From assembly GCF_014621695.1 (NCBI RefSeq), contig NZ_CP061281.1, forward strand, positions 5,270,001 to 5,334,000: DNA of 64,000 nt, read 5' to 3'. A model generated the notes under the pieces. That model was not told the DNA's origin, made no database searches, and saw only the letters and a program-made list of their open reading frames with translations. The position numbers and the translations under genes are program-made. How positions within the stretch are numbered: the first letter of the stretch is position 1; each line of letters starts with the position of its first letter. Positions 45,708-56,222 of the stretch are shown piece after piece. This DNA is from Streptomyces xanthii. GTDB taxonomy: Bacteria > Actinomycetota > Actinomycetes > Streptomycetales > Streptomycetaceae.

Positions 45708-47021
45708 TCAGGACTGAGCCGTACGGGCCTGCGGACCCGCCGCCGTGAAGTCGCCCTGGACCGGGTCCGGGGCGGCCTCCGCGACGGCCGCCGGCATCTC
45801 GATCTCCACGACCGGCTGCTCGGGCACACCGGACGGCGGGACGATCGCGCCGACCGGGGCGCCGCTGCTGCGCCGTGCCGCACCCGCGAACAGCGGACGG
45901 CCGCCGGTGTGCAGGGCGACCGCCGTGAGCGGCAGCGCGAGCAGGACGAGGAGCGTGGCGAGCGCCGCGCCCATCACCGGGAAGCCCACCGCCTGCGACA
46001 GCGAGCTGCCCACGAGCGGGCCGCAGGCCGTGCCCAGCGAGGACGCCGAGCCGACCAGGACCGCCCAGCGGCCGCGCGGGTCGAGCGAGGCGGCCAGGCC
46101 CAGCAGGTAGGAGAGCACCACCGGGTACAGGGTGTTCCAGGCGATCTCGCCGGTCGCGAAGGTGCCCAGGCCGTCCGCGCGGGCGCTGACCGCGATGCAG
46201 CAGGCGATCAGGGCCGTGCCGAGACCGATGGGCAGGGCGCGGCCCAGCCGCGCGCCGAGGGCGCCCGCGCCGATCACGCCGAGCAGTCCGGCGCCGAGCG
46301 CCACCGCGAACACGCTGCCGACCGTGATCTCGCTCAGGCCCGCCTGCTCCGTGCCGATGCGGCTGCTGACGCCCCACAGCGAGTTCTGGGCCATCGACCA
46401 GCACACGATCACCGCGGCCAGGACCATGCCCGAGCGGGCGTGGGGGAGCGGGGTGTGCGGGGCCTGTACGGGACTGTTGTCCTCGGTCGCGGGCTCAGGC
46501 AGGCGGTTCGTCGCCGGCCACACCGTGAGGGCCGTCAGCGCGAGTGCCGCGAACGGGACGGCGTGGCCCGTGCTGATCCTCGGGATCGTCAGGTAGAGGG
46601 CGCCCGCGAGCGCCGAGACGCTCAACAGGCCCAGCGTGGACGCCCGGTGAGGGTCTTTCTGCGCGGCGATCCCCGTCGCGGCCACCGCCGTCGCCGTGCC
46701 CGAGCCGAAGCCGCCGAGCATCGCACCCGCGACGACCAGCGGGACGGTGCCGGTGAGCGCCGCCGTGCCGTAGCCGAGCGCGGCCAGGAGAAGTCCCGCG
46801 CGGGCCGCTCTGCGCGGGCCGATGCGTTCGACGCGGGACGCGAGCGTGAAGCCCGCGGTGGCCGAGCTCAGCAGCAGCGCACTGCCGACGAGACCGGCCT
46901 GGGTGGGAGAGAGTGCCAGGCTGTCGGCGACACGGCCGACGACGGTGGGCAGCAGATAGGCGGCGAGATATCCGGCCGTGAAGAGGGCTATGAGAGCGGG
47001 CCGGGGGGTGCGCGACGACAC
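45708..47021 (-). CDS. MFS transporter, 12-helix type
   Basis: The 437-residue protein has about 12 membrane segments beginning LIALFTAGYLAAYLLPTVVGRVADSLALSPT. A hydrophilic central loop contains PEPATEDNSPVQAPH between helices 6 and 7, and an acidic tail ends the protein. Motif A is degenerate (RVERIGPRRA). The GTG start at 47021 has AGGA at seven bases. Substrates cannot be predicted. It is convergent with the deaminase gene and divergent from a PfkB kinase across 328 bases. Confidence 0.83.
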   Translation of the reverse strand: MSSRTPRPALIALFTAGYLAAYLLPTVVGRVADSLALSPTQAGLVGSALLLSSATAGFTLASRVERIGPRRAARAGLLLAALGYGTAALTGTVPLVVAGAMLGGFGSGTATAVAATGIAAQKDPHRASTLGLLSVSALAGALYLTIPRISTGHAVPFAALALTALTVWPATNRLPEPATEDNSPVQAPHTPLPHARSGMVLAAVIVCWSMAQNSLWGVSSRIGTEQAGLSEITVGSVFAVALGAGLLGVIGAGALGARLGRALPIGLGTALIACCIAVSARADGLGTFATGEIAWNTLYPVVLSYLLGLAASLDPRGRWAVLVGSASSLGTACGPLVGSSLSQAVGFPVMGAALATLLVLLALPLTAVALHTGGRPLFAGAARRSSGAPVGAIVPPSGVPEQPVVEIEMPAAVAEAAPDPVQGDFTAAGPQARTAQS

Positions 47022-47349
47022 GGGCGATCCTGGAGAACGGCCCCCTGCCTTGGACGCTGTTTTGGGCAAGGGGGTGGTAAGGCCGGGGGAGGGGTTGAAC
47101 GCCGGCGTCTTTGCGAACGGGACGGAACCGTGGACGCCGGGTGCGGGCCAATTTGTATCAAGCGGGAAGGGGGCTGCGGGGCGCGGGGTGGTGTGAGCTG
47201 GGGCACATTCGGTTTGGGTGGGGTGGGGCCGGGTAGCAGCGGGGATTTTCCGGGGGTGGACCTTCGTGACGGGTTGATGTCGGGGACCCGTCGCAGAGGG
47301 GTGTTTCGGGCACACTGTGCGGACCCGTACCACCTGCAGGGAGCGTGAT
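47022..47349. other. Divergent MFS/PfkB spacer
   Basis: No gene is visible in these 328 bases. An imperfect inverted pair, CCCCCTGCC...GGGCAAGGGGG, lies near 47041-47073. The stretch near 47140-47160 (CCAATTTGTATCAAG) is the AT-richest part and a likely promoter region. I see no other motif. Confidence 0.45.
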
Positions 47350-48450
47350 GTGAACCCCGTCGAACCGGACCGCACCGACCCCCTGGCTCCGCTGCGGCGG
47401 CCCGGCGACCCCGCCTGCGACGTCTATCTGACGGGCACCGTCTTCCTCGACATCGTGTTCACCGGGCTCGACAGCGCGCCCGTGCGCGGCACCGAGTCCT
47501 GGGCCCGCGGCATGGGATCCAGCCCCGGGGGCGTCGCCAACATGGCCACCGCGCTGGCCCGGCTCGGGCTGCGGACCTCGCTGGCGGCGGCCTTCGGGGA
47601 CGACCACTACGGCGAGTACTGCTGGGACACGCTGGAGCGCGGCGAGGGGATCGACCTCGGGCTCTCGCGGACGGTCCCGGGCTGGCACTCGCCGGTCACC
47701 GTCTCCATGGCGTACGAGGGCGAGCGGACCATGGTCAGCCACGGGCACGAGCCGCCGCCGGAGGAGCCCGCGCCCCGCTGCCCCCCGCCGGCCCGGGCGG
47801 CCGTGGCGTCCCTGGTGCCGGGGGTGTCCGCGCCCTGGGTGGGGGACGCGGCGCGGGCCGGGACGCGGATCTTCGCCGATGTCGGCTGGGACGACACCGG
47901 GCGCTGGGATCTGGGGGCCCTGGGGGACCTCTCGGAGTGCGAGGCCTTCCTGCCGAACGCGGAGGAGGCCATGCGGTACACGGGTACGTCCTGCCCCCGG
48001 GCCGCCGCCCACGCGCTGACGGAGCACGTCCCGGTCGCCGTGGTGACGCTGGGCGCGGAGGGTGCCTACGCGGTGGACGGGCGGACCGGGGAGACCGCGT
48101 CCGTCCCGGCGATCCAGGTCGAGGCGATGGACCCGACCGGGGCGGGGGACGTGTTCGTCGCCGGGTTCGTCACCAGCACGCTGGCCGGGTGGCCGCTGGC
48201 GGACCGGCTGGCCTTCGCGGGACTCACGGCGGCCCTCTCGGTGCAGGAGTTCGGAGGGTCGCTGTCGGCGCCCGGCTGGTCGGAGATCGGGGCGTGGTGG
48301 CGGCAGATCCAGGCGTACGAGGAGCGGGGGGCGCAGGATCCGGCGGCGCTGGAGCGGTACGCGTTTCTCGAGCCGCTGGTGCCCGCCGGGGTGCGTCCGT
48401 GGCCGCTGCGGCGGGCCGTGCCGACGATCGGGTTCGGCCGCTCCATGTGA
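47350..48450 (+). CDS. PfkB family carbohydrate kinase
   Basis: The 366-residue ribokinase-type enzyme has LTGTVFLDIVFTGL near the N-terminus, the glycine signature SSPGGVANMATALARLGL, and the C-terminal DPTGAGDVFVAGF with the catalytic Asp in GAGD near residue 265. It phosphorylates a sugar or nucleoside; the substrate is not readable. A GTG start at 47350 is chosen. It is followed by 660 bases of repeats before phoH. Confidence 0.88.
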   Translation: MNPVEPDRTDPLAPLRRPGDPACDVYLTGTVFLDIVFTGLDSAPVRGTESWARGMGSSPGGVANMATALARLGLRTSLAAAFGDDHYGEYCWDTLERGEGIDLGLSRTVPGWHSPVTVSMAYEGERTMVSHGHEPPPEEPAPRCPPPARAAVASLVPGVSAPWVGDAARAGTRIFADVGWDDTGRWDLGALGDLSECEAFLPNAEEAMRYTGTSCPRAAAHALTEHVPVAVVTLGAEGAYAVDGRTGETASVPAIQVEAMDPTGAGDVFVAGFVTSTLAGWPLADRLAFAGLTAALSVQEFGGSLSAPGWSEIGAWWRQIQAYEERGAQDPAALERYAFLEPLVPAGVRPWPLRRAVPTIGFGRSM

Positions 48451-49110
48451 GCGCGCGGGAAGGGAGGGCGGCCGCCCGGTGCTCTTTGGCGGCTTTCCGT
48501 TTCGTGCCGACCGGTGCGTGGGCGGGTACGGGGCCGCACGGGGCATGTCCGTGCTCGCCATCTCGAAGGCGCCGCCCGCCGTGTCGGTGCGGGGCAGCCT
48601 GTGCTCGGGTGCTGCGCGCGGACATGCCCCGTGCGGCCCCTTCCGTCTCGTGCCCGGTGGGCGGCCGGTGGCGCGGAGACGGTTCCCGTGCGGGCTCTTC
48701 CGTCTCGTGCCCGGTGGGCGGCCGGTGGCGCGGAGACGGTTCTCGTGCGGGCTCTTCCGTCTCGTGCCCGGTGGGCGGCCGGTGGCGCGGAGACGGTTCC
48801 CGTGCGGGCTCTTCCGTCTCGTGCCCGGTGGGCGGCCGGTGGCGCGGAGACGGTTCCCGTGCGGGCTCTTCCGTCTCGTGCCCGGTGGGCGGCCGGTGGC
48901 GCGGAGACGGTTCCCGTGCGGGCTCTTCCGTCTCGTGCCCGGTGGGCGGCCGGTGGCGCGGAGACGGTTCCCGTGCGGGCTCTTCCGTCTCGTGCCCGGT
49001 GGCGGCCGGTGGCGCGGAAAACGGCTCGGTCGGCGAGGTGGGGGCGTCGTACCCTTGAACGCGTCAGACCACGGCTGTCACAAGGAGACTGCGGCCCTCG
49101 GGGCCCGCCC
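48451..49110. repeat. 57-bp tandem repeat array with flanking 21-bp inverted repeat
   Basis: Seven head-to-tail copies of a 57-bp unit lie at 48630-49019, with start points 57 apart (48630, 48687, 48744, 48801, 48858, 48915, 48972). The last is one base shorter before it diverges. Because 57 is 19 codons, all six frames stay open through the array. A degenerate extra copy seems present near 48495. A perfect 21-base inverted repeat (48530-48550 and 48620-48640) lies at the left edge and overlaps the first unit. No gene is supported inside it. Confidence 0.93.
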
Positions 49111-50121
<1,011 letters not shown>

Positions 50122-50133
50122 AACGACTGCGTC

Positions 50134-50631
50134 ATGTCGATCGACGTCAACAACGAGTCCGGCACCGAGGTCGACGAGCAGGCGATCCTCGACATCGCCC
50201 GCTACGCGCTGATGAGGATGCGCATCCACCCGCTCTCCGAGCTCTCGGTGATCGTGGTGGACGCCGATGCCATGGAGCAGCTCCACGTGCAGTGGATGGA
50301 CCTGCCGGGGCCCACGGACGTCATGTCCTTCCCGATGGACGAGCTGCGGCCGCCCATGAAGGACGACGAGGAGCCCCCGCAGGGCCTGCTCGGGGACATC
50401 GTGCTGTGCCCCGAGGTGGCGAAGAAGCAGGGTGAGGACGCGCCGACCCAGCACTCCATGGACGAGGAGCTTCAGCTCCTGACCGTCCACGGGGTGCTGC
50501 ACCTGCTGGGGTACGACCACGAGGAGCCCGACGAGAAGGCCGAGATGTTCGGGCTCCAGGCGGCGATCGTGGACGGGTGGCGCGGTGAGAAGGGGCTGAC
50601 GGGGCCGTCGCCGGCGCCGACCGTGTCATGA
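50134..50631 (+). CDS. ybeY: Endoribonuclease YbeY
   Basis: YbeY is a zinc RNase for rRNA maturation and ribosome quality control. The 165-residue protein has the motif [14 protein letters not shown] with all three histidine ligands, near residue 119. It begins 12 bases after phoH and its stop overlaps the next gene's start (ATGA), confirming an operon. Confidence 0.96.
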   Translation: MSIDVNNESGTEVDEQAILDIARYALMRMRIHPLSELSVIVVDADAMEQLHVQWMDLPGPTDVMSFPMDELRPPMKDDEEPPQGLLGDIVLCPEVAKKQGEDAPTQHSMDEELQLLTVHGVLHLLGYDHEEPDEKAEMFGLQAAIVDGWRGEKGLTGPSPAPTVS

Positions 50632-51914
50632 GTTTCTCGTTGATCGCCGGTGCTGTCGCGCTGGTTGTCGTGGCGTGGCTCGCGGCCTGCGCCGAGGCCG
50701 GGCTCGCCCGTGTCTCCAGCTTCCGGGCCGAGGAGGCCGTGCGGTCCGGGCGGCGCGGCGGGGCCAAGCTCGCCCAGGTCGCGGCCGACCCGACGCGCTA
50801 TCTGAACGTCGCCCTGCTGGTGCGCGTCGCCTGCGAGATGGCCGCCGCGGCCCTGGTGACGTACGCCTGTCTCGAGGAGTTCCGCGAGACCTGGCAGGCG
50901 CTGCTCGTGGCCATCGGCGTCATGGTGCTCGTCTCGTACGTCGCCGTGGGCGTCTCGCCGCGGACCATCGGGCGGCAGCACCCGCTCAACACGGCCACGG
51001 CCGCCGCGTACGTGCTGCTGCCGCTGGCCCGGATCATGGGGCCCATCCCCTCGCTGCTCATCCTGATCGGCAACGCGCTCACCCCCGGCAAGGGCTTCCG
51101 GCGCGGGCCGTTCGCCTCCGAGGCCGAGCTGCGGGCCATGGTCGACCTCGCCGAGAAGGAATCCCTCATCGAGGACGAGGAGCGCCGCATGGTGCACTCC
51201 GTCTTCGAGCTCGGGGACACGCTCGTGCGCGAGGTCATGGTGCCGCGCACCGACCTCGTGGTGATCGAGCGGTACAAGACCATCCGGCAGGCCCTGACCC
51301 TGGCGTTGCGGTCCGGATTCTCGCGGATTCCCGTGGTGGGGGAGAGCGAGGACGACGTCGTGGGCATCGTGTATCTGAAGGACCTGGTCCGCAAGACGCA
51401 CATCTCCCGGGACGCCGAGGCCGAGCTGGTCTCCACGGCCATGCGGCCCGCCGCGTTCGTCCCGGACACCAAGAACGCGGGCGATCTGCTGCGGGAGATG
51501 CAGCAGCTGCGCAATCACGTCGCCGTGGTCATCGACGAGTACGGCGGCACGGCCGGCATCGTGACCATCGAGGACATTCTCGAGGAGATCGTCGGGGAGA
51601 TCACGGACGAGTACGACCGTGAGCTGCCGCCCGTGGAGGAGCTGGGCGACGACCGGTTCCGGGTGACCGCGCGGCTCGACATCGGGGACCTCGGCGAGCT
51701 GTACGGGCTCGAGGAGTTCGACGACGAGGACGTCGAGACCGTGGGCGGCCTGCTCGCCAAGGCCCTGGGGCGGGTGCCCATCGCGGGCGCCTCCGCGGTG
51801 GTCGAGCTGCCGGACGGGCGCGTGCTGCGGCTGACCGCCGAGGCCCCGGCCGGCCGGCGCAACAAGATCGTCACCGTGCTCAGCGAGCCCGTGGAGGCCG
51901 CGGGTGACTCCTGA
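50628..51914 (+). CDS. CorC/HlyC family CNNM-type transporter
   Basis: The 428-residue membrane protein has a DUF21 membrane domain (four helices, starting [25 protein letters not shown]), paired CBS domains (around [17 protein letters not shown] and the [19 protein letters not shown] region), and a C-terminal CorC_HlyC domain ([18 protein letters not shown]). It is likely a magnesium or cobalt transporter of the CNNM/CorC kind; the name haemolysin is historical. It overlaps ybeY and the following MmcQ-type gene. Confidence 0.92.
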   Translation: MSFSLIAGAVALVVVAWLAACAEAGLARVSSFRAEEAVRSGRRGGAKLAQVAADPTRYLNVALLVRVACEMAAAALVTYACLEEFRETWQALLVAIGVMVLVSYVAVGVSPRTIGRQHPLNTATAAAYVLLPLARIMGPIPSLLILIGNALTPGKGFRRGPFASEAELRAMVDLAEKESLIEDEERRMVHSVFELGDTLVREVMVPRTDLVVIERYKTIRQALTLALRSGFSRIPVVGESEDDVVGIVYLKDLVRKTHISRDAEAELVSTAMRPAAFVPDTKNAGDLLREMQQLRNHVAVVIDEYGGTAGIVTIEDILEEIVGEITDEYDRELPPVEELGDDRFRVTARLDIGDLGELYGLEEFDDEDVETVGGLLAKALGRVPIAGASAVVELPDGRVLRLTAEAPAGRRNKIVTVLSEPVEAAGDS

Positions 51915-52257
51915 CGCGCTGCGGGCGCTGTGCCTCTCCTTCAACGCCGCCGTGGAGGAGTTTCCCTTCCGGCCGGAGATCTCCGTGTTCAAGGTGCTGG
52001 GGAAGATGTTCGCCCTCAGCCACCTCGACGGGGAGCCGCTGACCGTCAACCTGAAGTGCGACCCCGAGGACGCCCTCCGCCTCCGGACCCAGTACGAGGG
52101 CCTCGTCGTCCCCGGATGGCACATGAACAAGCGGCACTGGAACACGGTGAGCGCGGGCGAGCTGCCCGATCGGGTGGTGCGCGAGCTGGTCGAGGACTCG
52201 TACGACCTCGTGGTCGCGGGACTGCCGCGGGCGGAGCGGCTGAAGCTCGATCGCTGA
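51904..52257 (+). CDS. MmcQ/YjbR family protein
   Basis: The 117-residue protein matches the MmcQ/YjbR family (LCLSFNAAVEEFPFRPEISVFKVLGKMFAL, then WHMNKRHWNTV), which has a double-wing DNA-binding-like fold. The function is unknown. The GTG start overlaps the end of the CorC-type gene by 11 bases. It is the last gene of the phoH-ybeY operon and converges on the LAL regulator with a five-base gap. Confidence 0.85.
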   Translation: MTPDALRALCLSFNAAVEEFPFRPEISVFKVLGKMFALSHLDGEPLTVNLKCDPEDALRLRTQYEGLVVPGWHMNKRHWNTVSAGELPDRVVRELVEDSYDLVVAGLPRAERLKLDR

Positions 52258-52262
52258 CGCCG

Positions 52263-54722
52263 TCAGAGGTTCAGGTCGCGCAGTTGGGCACGGGACGTGA
52301 TGCCCAGCTTCGGGAATACCTTGTAGAGGTGGTAGCCCGCTGTACGCGGACTCATGGTGAGGCGGGCGCCGATCTCCTTGTTCGACAGGCCCTGGGCCGC
52401 CAGGCGGGCCACCTCGTGTTCCTGCGGTGTGAGGTGCGGGACGGGGGTGGGGGCCGTGCCGCCCGCCGCGCGCAGTTCGGCGCGGGCGCGGTCCCGCCAC
52501 ACCGTCAGGCCCAGCCCTTCGAACAGGGCCGCGGCATCGCGCAGGTGCTCCCGGGCCGCCGCGGCCCGGCGGTCCCGGCGCAGTTGCTCGCCGCGGGCGA
52601 GTGCGGCCCGGGCCCGGGCGAACGGGTCCGCGGCGCATCCATCGGTCCCGGCTTCGAGGACCGCCCCCTGTGCCAGGGCCAGGTCCGGGGCGCTGAGGCG
52701 GGCGATTCTGCTGTGGGTGCTCCGGACGGTCAGAAGATGTTCGACGGCCTCGGCCGTGTCGTTCCGGGCCAGGGCCAGCAACGCGCGGGCCCAGGAGGCC
52801 TCCGCCTGCGCCGCCCGGTTGCGCAGGGGCAGGGCCAGGGCCGTCGCCTCGTCCGCGAAGCCGCGGCAGGCCGGGTCTGCGTGCAGGGCCGCGATCCGGG
52901 CGAGCAGCGCCAGGGCGTCGGCCCGTGCCACCGGCTGGTCCAGGTCGCGGGTGCAGCGCAGCGCCTCCTGCGCGTGCGCGGTCGCCGCCGCGATCCGGCC
53001 CGTACGGCACTCCAGGTCGGCCAGCCACAGCAGCGGGCGCGGGAGCAGGGCCTGGACCCCCTCGGCGGCGATCTCCGCGCACGCTCGCTCGGCGAAGTCC
53101 CGTACGGGCGCCGGGTCCGGGGCGTCGCGGGTGATCGCGAGGGGCCACAGCCAGCGGTGCACCCGGCTCGAGCCCAGCTCGTCGGGGGCGGCGTCCAGGA
53201 CGGCCCAGGGGTCGTGGTGGGCGCCGGGGCCGGTGGCGAGCAGGCGCCCGTAGGCGTGGTGGCGGGGCGGGAGGTCGAGGGTGGTGATCCGCAGGGCGGT
53301 GCGGCGCAGTTCCTCGTCCAGGCCCGCGTGCTCGGCCGCGTCGCAGGCCATGAAGAGCAGGGCGGCGGCGGCCGCGGGGGCGTGCTCGGCGTGGGCCTCG
53401 GCGGCGCGGACCAACTGCCGCAGGGCGCCCGGCTGATCGCCAGACGAGTAGGCGATCAGGCCTTCCAGGCGGGCGAGTTCGGGCGAGTCCCGGTCGGGGC
53501 GGGCCGTCAGGGTGCGGGCGGTCTCCGGGTGGCCGGACTTCCAGGCGGCGTGCGCGGCGGACGCGAAGCGCCGGGAGCCGTGCGCCGGGTCGGGGCTCAG
53601 CTCCGCGGCGCGGGTCAGCACCGTGGTGGCGGCGGTGAGGCCGCCCCGGCCAGCGATCGCGTCGGCGTCGCGCTCCAGGGCCGCCGCGAGGTCCTCGTCG
53701 GGCTCCGTCGCGGCCAGTGCCCGGTGCCAGAGCGCCTCGTGCCCGGTGAGGGCCGCGGCGAGCGCCTCGTGGACGCGGGCCCGGTCCGCGGACGGGGCGC
53801 CGGCGTAGAGGACGGAGCGCAGCAGGGGGTGGCGGAAGCGCAGGGCGGGGCCCGTGACGTCGAGGAGGCCGCCCGTCTCGGCGGTCGCCAGCGCGGTCGC
53901 GGGGAGCTTCAAGTGCCGGGCCGCGGCGAGGACCGAGGCGGTCGCGCCGCGGCTCTCGGCGGCGGCGACGAGCAGCAGGGTCCGGGTCTGCGGGGGCAGG
54001 GCGCGGACGCGGTCGGCGAAGGCCGAGCGCAGCCGTGCGGGCAGGGGCGCAGGGCCGGGCTCGGGGAGTTCGGTGAGGGCGAGCGGGTTGCCCTCCGCCG
54101 CCGCGATCAGGGCCGCGGTGTGCGCGCCGCGCACCCCGCGCGCGTCGAGCAGGGCGCGGGCGGCGTCATCGTCGATCCCGGCGAGGTCGAGGGTGGGCAG
54201 ATCGTGCTCCGGGCTCGTACGGGCGGCCAGGAGGACGGCCGTGCCGGGTACCGGGCGGCGGGCGAGGAACAGGAGCGCGGCGCGGGTCGCCGGGTCGAGG
54301 TCCGGGAGATCGTCCGCGACGAGCAGCACCGGGGCGGGAAGGGCGGCGAGGAGGGTGCGCAGCGCGGTGCGGACCGTGAGCTCGCCGGTCTGCCCGGTGG
54401 GTGGGCACAGGCCGAGGGCTTCCGTGAGGGCCCGGCGCTGGAAGTCGGGGAGGGCGTCCGTGTGGTCCAGGACGGGGGTCAGCAGGTCCAGGAGGCCGCT
54501 GAAGGGGAGCGCCGCGTCCGGTGCGCCGCCCGCGCAGCGCAGCACCGTGGTGCCCGGGCGGTGTTCCAGAGTGTGGGCCGCGACGTCGTCGAGCAGCGCG
54601 GTCTTCCCGGTGCCCACGTCGCCGCGCAGCATGAGGACCGGGCCGGCCTCCGCGTCGGCGACCAGCGCGTGCAGCAGCGCCTGTTCGCGTCGGCGTCCGT
54701 ACAACTCTCGTTTCCTCGGCAC
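52263..54722 (-). CDS. LAL-type LuxR family transcriptional regulator
   Basis: The 819-residue protein has an N-terminal AAA ATPase (Walker A GDVGTGKTALL near residue 35, LLVADDLPDLD), a long TPR-like middle, and a C-terminal LuxR helix-turn-helix (LTPQEHEVARLAAQGLSNKEIGARLTM-type, ending with KLGITSRAQLRDL). Large ATP-binding LuxR regulators often activate secondary-metabolism or sugar genes. It starts with GTG and is divergent from a Tat-signal SDR gene 105 bases away, a probable target. Confidence 0.9.
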   Translation of the reverse strand: MPRKRELYGRRREQALLHALVADAEAGPVLMLRGDVGTGKTALLDDVAAHTLEHRPGTTVLRCAGGAPDAALPFSGLLDLLTPVLDHTDALPDFQRRALTEALGLCPPTGQTGELTVRTALRTLLAALPAPVLLVADDLPDLDPATRAALLFLARRPVPGTAVLLAARTSPEHDLPTLDLAGIDDDAARALLDARGVRGAHTAALIAAAEGNPLALTELPEPGPAPLPARLRSAFADRVRALPPQTRTLLLVAAAESRGATASVLAAARHLKLPATALATAETGGLLDVTGPALRFRHPLLRSVLYAGAPSADRARVHEALAAALTGHEALWHRALAATEPDEDLAAALERDADAIAGRGGLTAATTVLTRAAELSPDPAHGSRRFASAAHAAWKSGHPETARTLTARPDRDSPELARLEGLIAYSSGDQPGALRQLVRAAEAHAEHAPAAAAALLFMACDAAEHAGLDEELRRTALRITTLDLPPRHHAYGRLLATGPGAHHDPWAVLDAAPDELGSSRVHRWLWPLAITRDAPDPAPVRDFAERACAEIAAEGVQALLPRPLLWLADLECRTGRIAAATAHAQEALRCTRDLDQPVARADALALLARIAALHADPACRGFADEATALALPLRNRAAQAEASWARALLALARNDTAEAVEHLLTVRSTHSRIARLSAPDLALAQGAVLEAGTDGCAADPFARARAALARGEQLRRDRRAAAAREHLRDAAALFEGLGLTVWRDRARAELRAAGGTAPTPVPHLTPQEHEVARLAAQGLSNKEIGARLTMSPRTAGYHLYKVFPKLGITSRAQLRDLNL

Positions 54723-54827
54723 GCTTTGAGGCTAACCGGACCGGTCGAAGTGACGGATGCCCGGTGCGGGCCAGGTGGCGCAGAGTCGGAGGCGTCCCGA
54801 GGAGAAGGTCCGGAGGTTTCCGGAGAG

Positions 54828-55757
54828 ATGGAGTTCCCCATGCCCGCGAGTCCGTTCAGCCGCCGTGCCGCGCTCTCCGGCGCCGTCGCCGCCGCCGCGA
54901 CCGTCGCCGCCGCGCCCCGGGCCCGGGCGGCGGACGCGCCCGGCCGCCGGTTCGCCGGGAAGGTCGTCCTTGTCACCGGGGCCACGTCCGGCATCGGCAG
55001 GGCCACCGCGAAGGCGTTCGCCGCGGAGGGCGCCAGGGTCGGCTTCTGCGGCCGCCGGCGCGAGCTGGGCCGGGAGGTGGAGCGGGAGATCCGGCAGGCG
55101 GGCGGCGAGGCCACGTACCTGCACGCCGACGTCAGGGAGGCCGAGCAGGTCGAGGCGTTCGTCGACGGCGTGGCACGGCGCTACGGCGGGCTCGACATCG
55201 CCTTCAACAACGCCGGGGTCGAGAGGTCGAAGCCGCTGCACGAGATGACCGTCGCCGAGTGGGACGACGCCCTCGCCACGAACGAGCGCGGCGTCTTCCT
55301 CGGCGTGAAGTACGAGATCCCGCATCTGCTGCGGCGCGGCGGCGGCGTCATCGTGTGCACGTCGTCGGCGGGCGCGGAACGGGTCAGGCCCGGACACGCG
55401 GCGTACGCGGCGGGCAAGCGCGGCGTCGAGGGCATCGTGCGGGCGGCCGCCATGGACTACGGGGACCGGGGGGTGCGGATCAACGCGATCCGGCCCGGCA
55501 CGACCGACACCCCGCTGGTGCGCCCGGCCGGGGTGCCGGACGCCGACTGGGAGGCGTTCAAGAAGGCGTGGGGGCCGCTGAACGTGGCCGGGCTGCGCCG
55601 GATGGCGACGGCGCGGGACATCGCGGCGGCCGTGCTCGCGCTGGCCGGGGACGAGCTCGGCTATGTGACCGGTGCGGAGATCGCGGTGGACGGTGGCGCG
55701 ACGGCGGGCGGCCCGCAGGTGTGGCCGCAGGGCTTCCCGAAGCCGCCGGGTGTGTGA
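54828..55757 (+). CDS. Short-chain dehydrogenase with a Tat-type signal
   Basis: The 309-residue protein has an N-terminus SRRAALSGAVAAAATVAAAPRARA that looks like a Tat export signal (twin arginine, hydrophobic stretch, AxA). A classical SDR follows: TGATSGIG near residue 55, NNAG, a Ser, and YAAGK with the catalytic Tyr-Lys. Exported SDRs are uncommon, because NAD(P) is cytoplasmic, so the cofactor may be bound before export. Start at ATG 54828 or 54840. It is divergent from the LAL regulator. Confidence 0.85.
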   Translation: MEFPMPASPFSRRAALSGAVAAAATVAAAPRARAADAPGRRFAGKVVLVTGATSGIGRATAKAFAAEGARVGFCGRRRELGREVEREIRQAGGEATYLHADVREAEQVEAFVDGVARRYGGLDIAFNNAGVERSKPLHEMTVAEWDDALATNERGVFLGVKYEIPHLLRRGGGVIVCTSSAGAERVRPGHAAYAAGKRGVEGIVRAAAMDYGDRGVRINAIRPGTTDTPLVRPAGVPDADWEAFKKAWGPLNVAGLRRMATARDIAAAVLALAGDELGYVTGAEIAVDGGATAGGPQVWPQGFPKPPGV

Positions 55758-55787
55758 GCCCCGGGCGGCGCTCTTTATGCTCACCCC

Positions 55788-56141
55788 ATGACTGAGAGCA
55801 CCGACCTCACCGCAGAGGACCGCAAGATCGTCACGCTGGCTCGTTCGGCCCGGGCCCGGAACGGGGTGGCCGAAGGGGCCGCCGTGCGGGACGAGACGGG
55901 GCGTACGTACGTGGCCGGGACGGTCGCGCTGGACTCGCTCAAGCTCAGCGCGCTGCAGACGGCCGTCGCGATGGCCGTCGCGTCCGGGGCGCAGTCCCTG
56001 GAGGCGGCCGCCGTGGTGACCGAAGCGGAAGGTGCCGCGGACGCGGACCGGGCCGCCGTGGCGGACCTCGGCGGGGCCGGCACTCCCGTGATCGTGGCCG
56101 GGACCGACGGGGTCGTGAAGGTGTCCGTCACCGCCGGCTGA
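55788..56141 (+). CDS. Cytidine deaminase-like protein lacking zinc ligands
   Basis: The 117-residue protein follows the cytidine deaminase fold in outline (ARARNGVAEGAAVRDETGRTYVAGTVALDS). The zinc and catalytic motifs are absent: the HAE/CAE position reads KLSALQTAVAMA, and there is no PCxxC. Cysteine is missing from the entire protein. It is probably a non-catalytic relative with a structural or binding role. It begins about 30 bases after the SDR gene and is followed by a strong terminator. Confidence 0.78.
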   Translation: MTESTDLTAEDRKIVTLARSARARNGVAEGAAVRDETGRTYVAGTVALDSLKLSALQTAVAMAVASGAQSLEAAAVVTEAEGAADADRAAVADLGGAGTPVIVAGTDGVVKVSVTAG

Positions 56142-56155
56142 GCGGCGGGAAAATG

Positions 56156-56188
56156 AGCGGTCCGTGCTGAGGCACGGGCCGCTTTTTT
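56156..56188 (+). terminator. Rho-independent terminator
   Basis: A 12-bp stem (AGCGGTCCGTGC with GCACGGGCCGCT, one G-T pair), a TGAG loop and TTTTTT lie just after the cytidine deaminase-like gene. It is a textbook terminator. Confidence 0.93.
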
Positions 56189-56222
56189 GTTGCCCGACTG
56201 ACAGGTGCTCCAAGGAACTTGC

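Noticed and set aside
48514..49058. Long open frames through the 57-bp repeats on both strands
   Set aside because: They arise because the repeat period is a multiple of three; all frames stay open, and none has a credible start or non-repeat domain.
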